The position numbers and the translations under genes are program-made. From the NCBI GenBank assembly GCA_017656295.1, contig JACDOC010000019.1:1-55631 (forward strand): 55,631 nucleotides of DNA, written 5' to 3'. Under the pieces are notes generated by a model that worked only from the letters and a program-made list of their open reading frames with translations, did not search any database and was not told the DNA's origin. Positions 30,091 to 38,326 of the stretch are shown in pieces; position 1 is the stretch's first letter; each line of letters starts with the position of its first letter. Source of the DNA: Bacillus sp. (in: firmicutes). Lineage in GTDB: Bacteria; Bacillota; Bacilli; Bacillales; JACDOC01.

Positions 30091-31548
30091 ATGACAATTA
30101 CCATAGTCGGCTTAGGTGCTGGAGATGTAGATCAATTAACCCTTGGTGTATATCGAACATTAAGGGAAGCAGAGCATCTATATTTACGAACGAAAGAGCA
30201 TCCGGTCGTTGCTTCTCTTGAAGAAGAAGGAATTCGATTTATATCTTTTGACGATGTATACGAAAAATATGAAACGTTTGATGAAGTTTACGAAGAAATC
30301 TCTCGTATTTTACTAGAAGAAGCTGAAACAAAGGACATTGTGTACGCGGTTCCTGGACATCCAATCGTCGCTGAACGAACGGTGCAACTATTATTACAGA
30401 AAGGGAGAGAAAAAAATATATCCGTCCAAATCGGCGGTGGTCAAAGCTTTATCGATGCCCTTTGTTCTGCGGTGAAACTAGATCCGATCGAAGGGTTTCA
30501 ACTGTTGGATGGTACTTCCCTTAAGCGGGATGACGTAAAAATGAATCAACATGTCATTATAGGTCAGGTGTACGATTCATTTGTTGCTTCCGAAGTCAAA
30601 TTAACATTAATGGAGAAATATCCGGATGATTATGAGGTTTACATTGTTACTGCGGCGGGAACCGCACAAGAAAAGGTTCAAAAAATACCGTTATACGAAC
30701 TCGATCGACAAGTGTCTTTAAATAACTTAACGAGCGTCTATGTCCCTCCTGTCAAAGAAAAAGAAGGTCGCTATAAAGATTTCTATACGTTTAGAGAAAT
30801 TGTAGCCGAATTACGGGGACCAAACGGTTGTCCGTGGGATAAAGAGCAGACCCATCAATCGCTAAAAAAATATTTAATTGAAGAAGCATACGAACTCCTT
30901 GACGCTATTGACGCAGATGATGTCGATCATATGATTGAAGAATTAGGAGATGTATTACTTCAAGTATTGTTGCATGCACAAATTGGTGAAGATGATGGTT
31001 TATTTTCCATTGAAGATGTCATCGAAAGTATTGGTGAGAAAATGGTACGGCGTCATCCTCATGTATTTAGTACCGTGAAAGTGGAAGATGCTGATGAGGT
31101 TGTGAACAATTGGAATGCGATTAAAGCAAAGGAAAAAGGAACGAAAAAAGAAGAATCTATTTTAAATAGTATACCGAAAGGACTTCCGGCATTGTTTAAA
31201 GCATATGAAATGCAAAAAAAGGCGGCAAAAGTCGGCTTTGATTGGGAGGATGTTGACGGGGCTTGGGAGAAGGTACAGGAAGAACTCGACGAATGGAAAG
31301 GAGCGATACAGCAACGAAATGAACAAGAAGCAGCCAAGGAATTTGGTGATGTATTGTTTGCCCTTGTCAATGTAGCCCGCTTTTATCGAATTCATCCTGA
31401 AGATGCCCTCCAAGCAACTGTTCAAAAATTTCAACGTCGCTTTGAGTATGTTGAACAACAAGTGAAAGCATCGGGAAGGTCGTTTGATCAATTTTCATTA
31501 GAGGAATTAGATCAATTTTGGAATGAAGCCAAAGCGAAAGGTTATTAA
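30091..31548 (+). CDS. yabN: YabN: tetrapyrrole methylase-like / MazG fusion
   Basis: A 485-residue fusion typical of Bacillota. The N-terminal half (about 1-225) has the tetrapyrrole methylase fold (VGLGAGDVDQLTLGVYR.., YAVPGHPIVAERTV). The C-terminal half has MazG NTP pyrophosphohydrolase motifs: EEAYELLDAID and EELGDVLLQVLLHAQ (metal-binding EExxE/ExxD type), and a second MazG-like block near KEFGDVLFALVNVARF. It probably removes non-canonical NTPs; the role of the methylase-like half is unknown. Confidence 0.93.
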   Translation: MTITIVGLGAGDVDQLTLGVYRTLREAEHLYLRTKEHPVVASLEEEGIRFISFDDVYEKYETFDEVYEEISRILLEEAETKDIVYAVPGHPIVAERTVQLLLQKGREKNISVQIGGGQSFIDALCSAVKLDPIEGFQLLDGTSLKRDDVKMNQHVIIGQVYDSFVASEVKLTLMEKYPDDYEVYIVTAAGTAQEKVQKIPLYELDRQVSLNNLTSVYVPPVKEKEGRYKDFYTFREIVAELRGPNGCPWDKEQTHQSLKKYLIEEAYELLDAIDADDVDHMIEELGDVLLQVLLHAQIGEDDGLFSIEDVIESIGEKMVRRHPHVFSTVKVEDADEVVNNWNAIKAKEKGTKKEESILNSIPKGLPALFKAYEMQKKAAKVGFDWEDVDGAWEKVQEELDEWKGAIQQRNEQEAAKEFGDVLFALVNVARFYRIHPEDALQATVQKFQRRFEYVEQQVKASGRSFDQFSLEELDQFWNEAKAKGY

Positions 31549-31570
31549 TAAAAGGGAGAGTGTAGGAACA

Positions 31571-31852
31571 ATGGAAAGCATGCGTTTAGATAAGTTTTTA
31601 AAAGTTTCGCGATTGATTAAACGGAGAACATTGGCGAAAGAAGTAGCCGAACAAGGGCGAATTTCAATCAATGGACAGACAGCAAAAGCTAGCTCAAACG
31701 TAAAAGTTGGCGATGAGCTAACCATTCAGTTTGGTCAAAAACAAATTACCGTTCGTGTAGAACAGCTACTGGAATCCACAAAAAAAGAAGATGCGTCATC
31801 TATGTATACGCTTGTGAAGGAAGAGCGGTTGGAAGAGCCGATGACCGAATAA
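31571..31852 (+). CDS. rqcP: RqcP ribosome quality-control factor (S4 domain, Hsp15-like)
   Basis: A 93-residue S4 RNA-binding protein (YabO) that works with RqcH in adding C-terminal alanine tails to stalled nascent chains on 50S subunits. The S4 core MRLDKFLKVSRLIKRRTLAKEVAEQGRISINGQTAKASSNVKVGDELTI is intact. Start is ambiguous between ATG 31571 and ATG 31580; the latter gives the family-typical MRLDKF start. Follows yabN by 22 nt. A terminator and repeat copy 3 follow. Confidence 0.94.
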   Translation: MESMRLDKFLKVSRLIKRRTLAKEVAEQGRISINGQTAKASSNVKVGDELTIQFGQKQITVRVEQLLESTKKEDASSMYTLVKEERLEEPMTE

Positions 31853-31856
31853 TTTT

Positions 31857-31881
31857 GCTCCCGGAATCGGGGGCTTTTTTT
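31857..31881 (+). terminator. rqcP terminator
   Basis: GCTCCCG, loop GAAT, CGGGGGC, then T6. The T-tract abuts the 8-bp direct repeat of element copy 3. Confidence 0.88.
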
Positions 31882-31887
31882 ATTTTT

Positions 31888-32148
31888 GGCTCTACCCTAA
31901 AATAACTGTGGATAACTTTTGTTGTTATTTTATTTATCAATGTGCCAATGGCAATTAGCATGAATGTCTGTTAAACGATACTGTTGATATTTATACATTA
32001 CGCTTGTGGCGGACGCTTTCCGCGGGCAAGGTGCAAGCCGCTTCCCTCGCTACGCTCAAGTATGGGTCTTGCGGCTGCTTGTTCCCGCTGGAGTCGCCGC
32101 CGTGTGAATAACTTGGTAAAAATCAACAATGACATAAAACACATAGCC
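31888..32148 (-). mobile_element. MITE-like element, copy 3 (long form)
   Basis: 261 bp, inverted relative to the other copies. It starts (minus strand) GGCTATGTG and ends TAGAGCC, and is flanked by perfect 8-bp direct repeats TTATTTTT at 31880-31887 and 32149-32156. It shares an extra tail of about 80 bp with copy 4, absent from copies 1 and 2. DnaA-box-like 9-mers on the minus strand are TTATTCACA (32111-32103) and a perfect TTATCCACA (31915-31907). It fills most of the 388-bp gap between rqcP and the next gene; the remainder shows only AT-rich sequence. Confidence 0.88.
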
Positions 32149-32240
32149 TTATTTTTATAAAAAGGATACGATGAACGAAACTTCTATTAAGATGCTACGT
32201 TAAATATGATATAAAAAAACGAAAAAGGAGAAAGGGTGCG

Positions 32241-32525
32241 ATGTTGACCTATCTTCTCATTGCTTTCGCATTTATCGTAATTGTTGTAACAGTTTGGCCG
32301 AAATCTCGAAAATGGAAAAAAGTTTATACTGTATTTGGGTACGAGCAGTATTTTCATGTCGTAGGGAAGTTAAAAGCAGCAGGTATTTCCTATAAATCGA
32401 AAACACCATTTAATGCTCGCAAAAAACACGCCTTTCCCGTGAAAGATACAACACAATACGATATTTATGTTAAAAACGAACAAGAACACTTAGCGCTAAA
32501 AGTAATCCATCAACCTAATCGATAG
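32241..32525 (+). CDS. Small membrane-anchored protein of unknown function
   Basis: A 94-residue protein I cannot name. One N-terminal membrane segment (about 2-20, LTYLLIAFAFIVIVVTVW) is followed by a basic cytosolic domain (about 24-94). The domain pattern VYTVFGYEQYFHVVGKLKAAGISYK...YDIYVKNEQEHLALKVIH resembles the DUF2007-type ferredoxin-like fold (exposed beta, helix, AAGI turn, final YxIxV strand); that link is inference. SD AAAAAGGAGAAAGGG precedes ATG. No gene of this kind lies here in B. subtilis as I recall. It sits between repeat copy 3 and the sporulation gene yabP. Confidence 0.75.
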   Translation: MLTYLLIAFAFIVIVVTVWPKSRKWKKVYTVFGYEQYFHVVGKLKAAGISYKSKTPFNARKKHAFPVKDTTQYDIYVKNEQEHLALKVIHQPNR

Positions 32526-32537
32526 CTTGTTCCTCTG

Positions 32538-32566
32538 TTCTATTTTTTCTTTGTCCCTCATAGGAT
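32538..32566 (+). promoter_or_regulatory. Candidate sigma-E promoter of yabP
   Basis: TTCTATT (32538-32544), 14 bp, CATAGGAT (32559-32566), loosely fitting the mother-cell sigma-E pattern (KMATATT, then CATACANT). yabP and yabQ are sigma-E genes in B. subtilis. Confidence 0.35.
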
Positions 32567-32605
32567 GAATACAAAGCCTGTACTATGTAAAAGTGAGGGA
32601 TAGGA

Positions 32606-32911
32606 ATGAATCAGTATTATGATCCAAACTCCGTGCAAAAACAAGCAGTCAATGAGCATGACGTTATTATGCGTGGGAGAAAGCTGTTAGATATAACGGG
32701 TGTCAAACAAGTAGAAAGCTTTGATAATGAGGAATTTTTATTAGAAACAGTCATGGGATTTTTAGCGATTAGAGGGCAAAATTTGCAGATGAAAAATTTA
32801 GATGTAGATAAAGGGATTGTGTCCATTAAGGGGAAAATTTATGATCTCGTTTATTTAGATGAACCTCAAGGGGAGAAAGCTAAAGGGTTCTTTAGCAAGT
32901 TGTTTCGATGA
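32606..32911 (+). CDS. yabP: Spore protein YabP
   Basis: A 101-residue YabP/YqfC-family protein; in B. subtilis it is mother-cell expressed and needed, with YabQ, for normal spore formation. The block NEHDVIMRGRKLLDITGVKQVESFDNEEFLLETVMGFLAIRGQNLQMKNLDVDKGIVSIKGKI is highly conserved. ATG 32606 has GAGGG 7 nt upstream. It overlaps yabQ by 4 nt (ATGA). Confidence 0.93.
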   Translation: MNQYYDPNSVQKQAVNEHDVIMRGRKLLDITGVKQVESFDNEEFLLETVMGFLAIRGQNLQMKNLDVDKGIVSIKGKIYDLVYLDEPQGEKAKGFFSKLFR

Positions 32912-33552
32912 GTTTAACGGTTCAATTTTATACGATGCTTGCCATGATTCTCATGGGAAGCTTTTTTGGTGCCGCGCTTGATACGTATCAACGTTTTTTA
33001 AATCGTGCTCATCGAAAACGATGGATCGTGTTTGTGAACGACGTATTGTTTTGGCTCGTGCAAGGGTTACTATTATTTCTTATCCTTTTCCAAGTCAATT
33101 ACGGAGAAGTACGTTTTTACATTTTTCTTGCGCTGTTATGTGGGTTTGCTGCCTATCAAGCACTACTGCGTAATTTCTATGTAAAATTACTAGAAATGAT
33201 TATTTCAATGGTCATTTCGATTTATCGAGGAATGGTTAAAGCAGTGAATATTTTCCTAATTCGTCCAGTAATATGGATTATTCATCTTTTAATTGCTTTT
33301 AGTTTATTTGTGATTCAGTTACTTTGGTCTCTTGTAAAAACGACAGGAACCGTATTATGGTGGGTCCTAAGAATTGGAATAGCTCCTTTTGTGAAGCTTT
33401 CTGTTCATTTCTGGAGACTTTTGCCGAAACGTCTTACAAATAACGTCGAGAAGTTATATAATATCTTTGCAGGATATTTCTACTATTTTACGAATTATAT
33501 GTATAAACGATGGACTTCAATGAAACAGTGGTTTTTGAACAAGAAACAATAA
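32908..33552 (+). CDS. yabQ: Spore cortex membrane protein YabQ
   Basis: A 214-residue membrane protein required for the spore cortex in B. subtilis, localised to the membrane around the forespore. About four or five hydrophobic segments are visible in the first two thirds (for example 5-23, 38-62, 65-85, 125-150), then a basic tail rich in Lys, Arg and Trp. Start overlaps the yabP stop as ATGA, so translation is coupled. Next gene divIC is 13 nt away. Confidence 0.92.
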   Translation: MSLTVQFYTMLAMILMGSFFGAALDTYQRFLNRAHRKRWIVFVNDVLFWLVQGLLLFLILFQVNYGEVRFYIFLALLCGFAAYQALLRNFYVKLLEMIISMVISIYRGMVKAVNIFLIRPVIWIIHLLIAFSLFVIQLLWSLVKTTGTVLWWVLRIGIAPFVKLSVHFWRLLPKRLTNNVEKLYNIFAGYFYYFTNYMYKRWTSMKQWFLNKKQ

Positions 33553-33565
33553 GGAGGAGAGAATT

Positions 33566-33970
33566 GTGGGAGCATTACGGCAACGGAAAGTCGCTACTTT
33601 GCAAAATTCGTATATGGAACAGCATAAGATACGTCAACAATATGTGAACAAGCAAAAGAAGCGTTTAGTGCGTCGACTAACAGTATTTTTTATGTTCGTC
33701 ATTGTTGTCTCCTATGCTCTTATTTCTTCTCTCCTTTCCCGTCATACTTTACTTGAAGAAAAATTAGCTCAAAAAGAACAGCTTGAGAAAAAGTTAGCTG
33801 CTTTGGAAAAAGAGGGAGAATTATTAAAAGAGGAAATTGTGAAGTTAAACGATGACGAATACATAGCGAAATTAGCTCGTCGAGAATACTTCTTATCAGA
33901 TCAAGGTGAAATTATTTTTAACTTGCCAGAAAAAGATGATAAGGAAAAAGAAGAAGATTCGTCTTATTGA
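33566..33970 (+). CDS. divIC: Cell division protein DivIC
   Basis: Bitopic septum protein (FtsB-like partner of FtsL and DivIB), 134 residues. A basic cytoplasmic N-terminus (about 1-36, KKRLVRR), one membrane helix (about 37-58, FFMFVIVVSYALISSLL), a leucine-zipper-like coiled coil (about 60-100), and the family motif DDEYIAKLARREYFLSDQGEIIF. GTG start with AAGGAGG. The stop codon overlaps the -35 of the yabR promoter. Confidence 0.95.
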   Translation: MGALRQRKVATLQNSYMEQHKIRQQYVNKQKKRLVRRLTVFFMFVIVVSYALISSLLSRHTLLEEKLAQKEQLEKKLAALEKEGELLKEEIVKLNDDEYIAKLARREYFLSDQGEIIFNLPEKDDKEKEEDSSY

Positions 33971-33996
33971 CACGCTTTTTTCTGCTTAGCTATAAT
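33967..33996 (+). promoter_or_regulatory. Sigma-A promoter of yabR
   Basis: TTGACA, 18 bp, TATAAT. Both hexamers are consensus; the -35 overlaps the divIC stop. Confidence 0.8.
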
Positions 33997-34043
33997 ATAT
34001 AAAAAGTTTTATTTTTTAAATTTTAAGGAGGAACATTCTTTTT

Positions 34044-34436
34044 ATGTCAATTGAAGTAGGCAGCAAGTTACAAGGAAAAGTAACCGGCATCACACATTTC
34101 GGGGCGTTTGTCGAGTTACCGGAAGGCTCAACGGGGCTAGTTCACATTAGTGAGGTAGCTGATAATTACGTAAAGGACATTAACGATCACTTAAAAGTTG
34201 GGGATCAAGTCGAAGTAAAAGTAATTAACGTTGAGAAAGATGGGAAAATTGGGTTATCTATTCGTAAAGCAAAGGAACAATCCCATCGTCCACGCCATGG
34301 AAGAGCTCATGATCGTTCAAAAGAGAGCTTTGAACAAAAAATGGCTAAATTTTTAAAAGAAAGTGAAGACAGACTTTCTTCATTGAAGCGTCATACGGAA
34401 TCTAGACGTGGTGGTCGAGGTGCTAGACGAGGTTAA
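34044..34436 (+). CDS. yabR: S1-domain RNA-binding protein YabR
   Basis: A 130-residue general RNA-binding protein (PNPase/S1 type). The S1 domain is residues 1-75 (GSKLQGKVTGITHFGAFVELPEGSTGLVHISEVADNYV..LKVGDQVEVKVI). The C-terminal half is basic and rich in Arg, Ser and Gly, ending RRGGRGARRG. Expressed from its own sigma-A promoter. Function in the cell is not defined; association with ribosomes or stress RNA handling is suggested for relatives. Confidence 0.93.
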   Translation: MSIEVGSKLQGKVTGITHFGAFVELPEGSTGLVHISEVADNYVKDINDHLKVGDQVEVKVINVEKDGKIGLSIRKAKEQSHRPRHGRAHDRSKESFEQKMAKFLKESEDRLSSLKRHTESRRGGRGARRG

Positions 34437-34490
34437 CTTGCTGTCTATGTAAACATAGCAGGTTGGAACGTGTAGTTTGGCGTCACACCA

Positions 34491-34513
34491 AGCAGGCATT
34501 GCCTGCTTTTTTT
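34491..34513 (+). terminator. yabR terminator
   Basis: AGCAGGC, loop ATT, GCCTGCT, then T-tract. The 34437-34490 stretch has a CTATGT..ACATAG palindrome and the 10-mer GGTTGGAACG. Confidence 0.85.
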
Positions 34514-34544
34514 AATGACTAATATTTTTTCGAAAAAACAAAAA

Positions 34545-34590
34545 GACTAAGGTCGGAAAGCCGCTAGGACTTTCGTTCCTTAGTCTTTTT
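34545..34590 (-). terminator. Terminator of the tRNA operon
   Basis: GACTAAGG (34545-34552) pairs with CCTTAGTC (34578-34585). T-rich sequence lies on both sides, so it can stop transcription from either strand. Confidence 0.8.
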
Positions 34591-34596
34591 TGCCGA

Positions 34597-34668
34597 TGAC
34601 CCGTACGGGATTCGAACCCGTGTTACCGCCGTGAAAGGGCGGTGTCTTAACCACTTGACCAACGGGCC
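34597..34668 (-). tRNA. tRNA-Glu (anticodon TTC)
   Basis: 72 nt. Acceptor stem GGCCCGT with ACGGGTC, T-arm GGTTCGAATCC, anticodon TTC in CCCTTTCACGG. The 3' CCA is not encoded (the base after discriminator A is T), so it must be added. Second gene of a minus-strand tRNA-Met/tRNA-Glu pair opposite spoIIE, as in B. subtilis trnSL. Confidence 0.96.
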
Positions 34669-34674
34669 ATAATT

Positions 34675-34751
34675 TGGTGGCGGCGGAGGGGATCGAACCC
34701 CCGACCTCACGGGTATGAACCGTACGCTCTAGCCAGCTGAGCTACGCCGCC
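34675..34751 (-). tRNA. tRNA-Met (anticodon CAT), elongator
   Basis: 77 nt including encoded CCA. Acceptor GGCGGCG with CGCCGCC, discriminator A, anticodon CAT in loop TTCATAC. A G1-C72 pair argues against initiator tRNA; the loop differs from tRNA-Ile2(CAT), so this is elongator Met. Confidence 0.95.
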
Positions 34752-34777
34752 AAACTATTTTGCAAAGCACAATGAAA

Positions 34778-34806
34778 ATAATACAAAGAACCTCGAATAA
34801 TGTCAA
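34778..34806 (-). promoter_or_regulatory. Sigma-A promoter of the tRNA pair
   Basis: Minus strand TTGACA (34806-34801), 17 bp, TATTAT (34783-34778). Confidence 0.8.
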
Positions 34807-34933
34807 CGGTTTTTTAAAAGAAATTTATTAAAAATAATTGGAAACAATTTACCAAAACAGGCATTCTATCAATCTTTTTTCATTATTTCCTTAAAATTTT
34901 ACACGATAGGAAAGGAGTGTTAGTAGAGAAAAT

Positions 34934-34999
34934 AGTCGAAAAATTCTTTCGTTTACACCTGTCATTTTGACAAACTTTGAAGCTAGTCCCCTTTAAAAT
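34934..34999 (+). promoter_or_regulatory. Spo0A-activated promoter of spoIIE
   Basis: TTGACA (34967-34972) and TAAAAT (34994-34999) are 21 bp apart, the same unusual spacing as in B. subtilis spoIIE, where Spo0A~P activates sigma-A polymerase. 0A-box-like AGTCGAA (34934-34940) and TTTGACA (34966-34972, overlapping the -35) each have one mismatch. Confidence 0.75.
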
Positions 35000-35036
35000 A
35001 GAGCATAACAATATTCGATTAGGGGAGTGTTAAAAA

Positions 35037-37523
35037 ATGGCAAAAACGGAACGGAGTTTGGTCGAGCCGTTAAATGAGGTCAACGTGGCTCAAACGAAGG
35101 TACAACTCGCCGAATGGGGAAAATGGTTTTGGCTAAAACTAGGGAACGTATTGATTCAAAGAGGCTTAGTATTTATATTGATTGGATTTTTACTTGGACG
35201 GGCCCTCATTTTATCACACTTAACACCTTTTGTTCTTCCGTTTTTTGCATCTATGTATATGTTAAGAAGAGACAAGTCTCCTTTTGCATTGATCGGTCTG
35301 TTAGCAGGCTCCCTCACCATTTCATTCACAAACATGGTCTATGTTTTTATTAGTACCACTTTATTTTTAATTATTTTTAAAATTACGGAAAGCTGGCGAA
35401 AAGACCATCTTCGTTCCTTGCCTTTTCTCGTCTTTTTTGTCACGACAGGAACGAAACTATCGTTCACTTATATAGAAAGTAGTCGGCAGCTTACATTATA
35501 TGATGGAATGATGACGGGTGTAGAAGCAAGTTTATCCTTTATTTTGACATTAATATTTTTACAATGTCTCCCACTATTTACCCCTACAAAAAGAAAAAAA
35601 ATACTTAAAACAGAAGAAATTGTATGTGTCATTATCATGTTAGCATCGGTGTTAACCGGAACGATTGGATGGAGTATTTATGATTTATCCATTGAACATA
35701 TTTTGTCACGCTATTTGGTTCTCGTATTTGCTTTTATTGCAGGTGCTACGCTTGGTTCAACGGTTGGAGTGGTTACAGGTCTCATATTTAGCTTAGCAAA
35801 TATTTCAAGTTTTTACCAAATGAGCTTACTCGCTTTTGCGGGATTGTTAGGAGGACTGCTGAAAGAAGGAAATAAATTAGGTGCTGCCTCAGGATTATTT
35901 ATTGCGACGTTACTCATCGGTATGTACGGAGAAATGGATGGAGTACTTACGCAAACGCTTTATGAATCTGCCTTGGCCGTCGTTTTGTTTTTCCTTACTC
36001 CGAAACTTTTTATGGAAACGGTAGCGAAGTATATCCCAGGTACGCAAGAGTATGCGTTGGAACAGCAACAGTACATGAGGAAAATTCGAGATGTCACGGC
36101 ACAACGTGTATCCCAATTTTCTAACGTGTTTCAAGCACTATCAAAAAGCTTTTCGCAATACGATCATGATCAAAGGGAAGAGCAAGAAGAAAGGGAATTT
36201 GATTTCTTTTTAAGCAACGTAACGGAAAAAACATGTCAAACGTGTTTTCGTAAAGAGCAATGTTGGGTAAAGAACTTTAATACAACGTATGATTTAATGC
36301 GGGAGATTATGTACGAAATTGATGAAGGTAAAGGGACTTTATCTCATCGTACCCAACGTGAATTGGACAAGCATTGCACTAGGTCCAAAAAGGTCATCAA
36401 AGCCATTGAACAAGAGATAACGTACTTTAAGGCCAACCAAAAATTGAAAAAACAAGTGCAAGAAAGTCGAAAATTAGTTGCAGAACAACTGTTAGGCGTG
36501 TCAATCGTCATGGAAGATTTTGCGAAAGAAATACAAAAAGAACGCGAAAATATGCAACGACAAGAGGAAATGATTTTTGAAGCGTTAGAAGATTTTGGTG
36601 TTCAAGTAGAGCAAGTGGATATTTATAGTTTAGAGCAAGGAAATGTTGATATTGATATGATGATTCCCTATTGTCAGGGACACGGTGAAGGAGAAAAACT
36701 CATTGCCCCTATGTTGTCAGATATTCTAGGGGAAACGATTATCGTGCATAAAGAAGAGTGCGCTTCATTTCCCAATGGGTTCTGTCATGTCACATTCCGA
36801 TCCGCGAAAAAGTTTGTTGTAGAAACAGGAGTGGCTCATGCAGCCAAAGGAGGAGGGCTTGTTTCGGGAGATAGTTATTCGATGATTGAGTTAGATGTAG
36901 GTAAATTCGCTATTGCCATAAGTGATGGAATGGGGAATGGCGAGCGTGCACACCATGAAAGCAATGAAACGCTTCGGTTATTACAATACATTCTCAAATC
37001 GGGAATTGATGAAAAATTAGCCATCAAATCGGTTAACTCTATTTTGTCTCTACGTACAACAGATGAAGTGTTTTCTACTCTTGATTTAGCGATGATTGAT
37101 TTACAAGATGCAAAAGTCAACTTTTTAAAAGTTGGTTCTACCCCAAGCTTTATTAAACGAGGGGATAAAGTGATGAAAGTAGAGGCAGGAAATTTACCGA
37201 TGGGAATCTTACAAGATATGGAGGTTGATACCGTTTCTGAACAATTAAAGTCAGGGGATTTACTCATTATGATGAGTGATGGCATTTTTGAAGGACCGAA
37301 GCACGTTGAAAATTACGAGTTGTGGATGAGAAGAAAAATACGAGAACTAGAGACAAATGATCCGCAAGAAATAGCCGACTTAATTATGGAAGAAGTTATT
37401 CGAACGAAAGAAGGAGATATTGATGATGATATGACCATTGTAGTGGCTCAAGTAAAGCATAATATGCCGAAATGGGCTACTATTCCATTGACCGCGTTAA
37501 GTAAGAAAAAGAGAATTTCATAG
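35037..37523 (+). CDS. spoIIE: Stage II sporulation protein E (PP2C phosphatase)
   Basis: An 828-residue bifunctional sporulation protein that aids polar septation and dephosphorylates SpoIIAA~P to release sigma-F in the forespore. Ten or so membrane segments occupy about 40-330, followed by a regulatory FtsZ-interacting region (about 335-590, with coiled coil and a CQTCFRKEQCW cluster) and a PP2C domain. Metal-binding aspartates are visible at Asp612 (SGDSYSM), Asp630 (ISDGMGNG) and in MMSDGIFEG. SD AGGGGAG. Driven by a Spo0A-type promoter. Confidence 0.97.
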   Translation: MAKTERSLVEPLNEVNVAQTKVQLAEWGKWFWLKLGNVLIQRGLVFILIGFLLGRALILSHLTPFVLPFFASMYMLRRDKSPFALIGLLAGSLTISFTNMVYVFISTTLFLIIFKITESWRKDHLRSLPFLVFFVTTGTKLSFTYIESSRQLTLYDGMMTGVEASLSFILTLIFLQCLPLFTPTKRKKILKTEEIVCVIIMLASVLTGTIGWSIYDLSIEHILSRYLVLVFAFIAGATLGSTVGVVTGLIFSLANISSFYQMSLLAFAGLLGGLLKEGNKLGAASGLFIATLLIGMYGEMDGVLTQTLYESALAVVLFFLTPKLFMETVAKYIPGTQEYALEQQQYMRKIRDVTAQRVSQFSNVFQALSKSFSQYDHDQREEQEEREFDFFLSNVTEKTCQTCFRKEQCWVKNFNTTYDLMREIMYEIDEGKGTLSHRTQRELDKHCTRSKKVIKAIEQEITYFKANQKLKKQVQESRKLVAEQLLGVSIVMEDFAKEIQKERENMQRQEEMIFEALEDFGVQVEQVDIYSLEQGNVDIDMMIPYCQGHGEGEKLIAPMLSDILGETIIVHKEECASFPNGFCHVTFRSAKKFVVETGVAHAAKGGGLVSGDSYSMIELDVGKFAIAISDGMGNGERAHHESNETLRLLQYILKSGIDEKLAIKSVNSILSLRTTDEVFSTLDLAMIDLQDAKVNFLKVGSTPSFIKRGDKVMKVEAGNLPMGILQDMEVDTVSEQLKSGDLLIMMSDGIFEGPKHVENYELWMRRKIRELETNDPQEIADLIMEEVIRTKEGDIDDDMTIVVAQVKHNMPKWATIPLTALSKKKRIS

Positions 37524-37591
37524 TAGGAGAAGTATAAATCCCCTCTCAATCGGCGATGATGGTAACAACTACATACTAGGAGGGGAGTCTG

Positions 37592-38326
37592 TTGAAGACA
37601 GGCACATTACGGCAAATTTTATTAATCACCGATGGATGTTCAAACTATGGCGAAGATCCCATTGCGATGGCCGCCTTGGCAAAAGAACAAGGAATTACGG
37701 TCAACGTCATTGGAGTCATGGAACAAGATGTAATTGATGACCAAGGTATGCAAGAAATTGAAGGGATTGCCCTTTCAGGAGGCGGTGTAAGCCAAGTTGT
37801 TTATGCGCAACAGCTGTCACAAACGGTCCAAATGGTGACTCGAAAAGCTATGACCCAAACATTGCAAGGAGTGGTGAATAGGGAATTAAAACAAATTTTA
37901 GGTAACAACGTGACGATGGAAGAGCTTCCTCCAGAAAAGAGAGGAGAAGTGATGGAAATCGTGGATGAATTAGGGGAAACTGTCGATTTAGAAGTGTTGA
38001 TTCTTGTCGATACAAGCGCCAGTATGAAACATAAGCTCCCAACGGTGAAAGAGGCCTTATTAGACCTTTCGTTAAGCTTAAATGCCCGAACGGGAGATAA
38101 TCGGTACGCCGTGTTTGTATTTCCTGGGAAAAAAGATGTCGAAAAATTGCTAGATTGGACGCCAAAGCTCGAAGCATTGACAAGTATCTTTCCAAAATTA
38201 ACGACAGGTGGAATCACACCTACTGGTCCTGCTATTAAAGAAGCACTTTCCCATTTCAAGAAAAAACGCTCGTTAAGGGGACTATTGACGAACGATGATG
38301 AACAATATTTCGAAGAATCCATTTAA
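37592..38326 (+). CDS. yabS: vWA-domain protein YabS
   Basis: A 244-residue protein linked to sporulation in B. subtilis; function unknown. An N-terminal block QILLITDGCSNYGEDP resembles the end of a vWA domain, whereas the MIDAS-like start, LVDTSASMK (Asp140-Ser144), lies in the second half with GGITPTGPAI near 207-216, so the vWA elements appear in permuted order. TTG start with AGGAGGGGA. The end overlaps yabT by 32 nt. Confidence 0.88.
   Translation: MKTGTLRQILLITDGCSNYGEDPIAMAALAKEQGITVNVIGVMEQDVIDDQGMQEIEGIALSGGGVSQVVYAQQLSQTVQMVTRKAMTQTLQGVVNRELKQILGNNVTMEELPPEKRGEVMEIVDELGETVDLEVLILVDTSASMKHKLPTVKEALLDLSLSLNARTGDNRYAVFVFPGKKDVEKLLDWTPKLEALTSIFPKLTTGGITPTGPAIKEALSHFKKKRSLRGLLTNDDEQYFEESI

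Noticed and set aside
34675-34751. Reading the CAT tRNA as tRNA-Ile2 (TilS substrate) or initiator tRNA
   Set aside because: Loop TTCATAC and acceptor GGCGGCG fit elongator Met; the G1-C72 pair excludes initiator tRNA.
37801-38322. 173-codon minus-strand frame inside yabS
   Set aside because: Antisense shadow; the plus-strand gene has conserved motifs and an SD.
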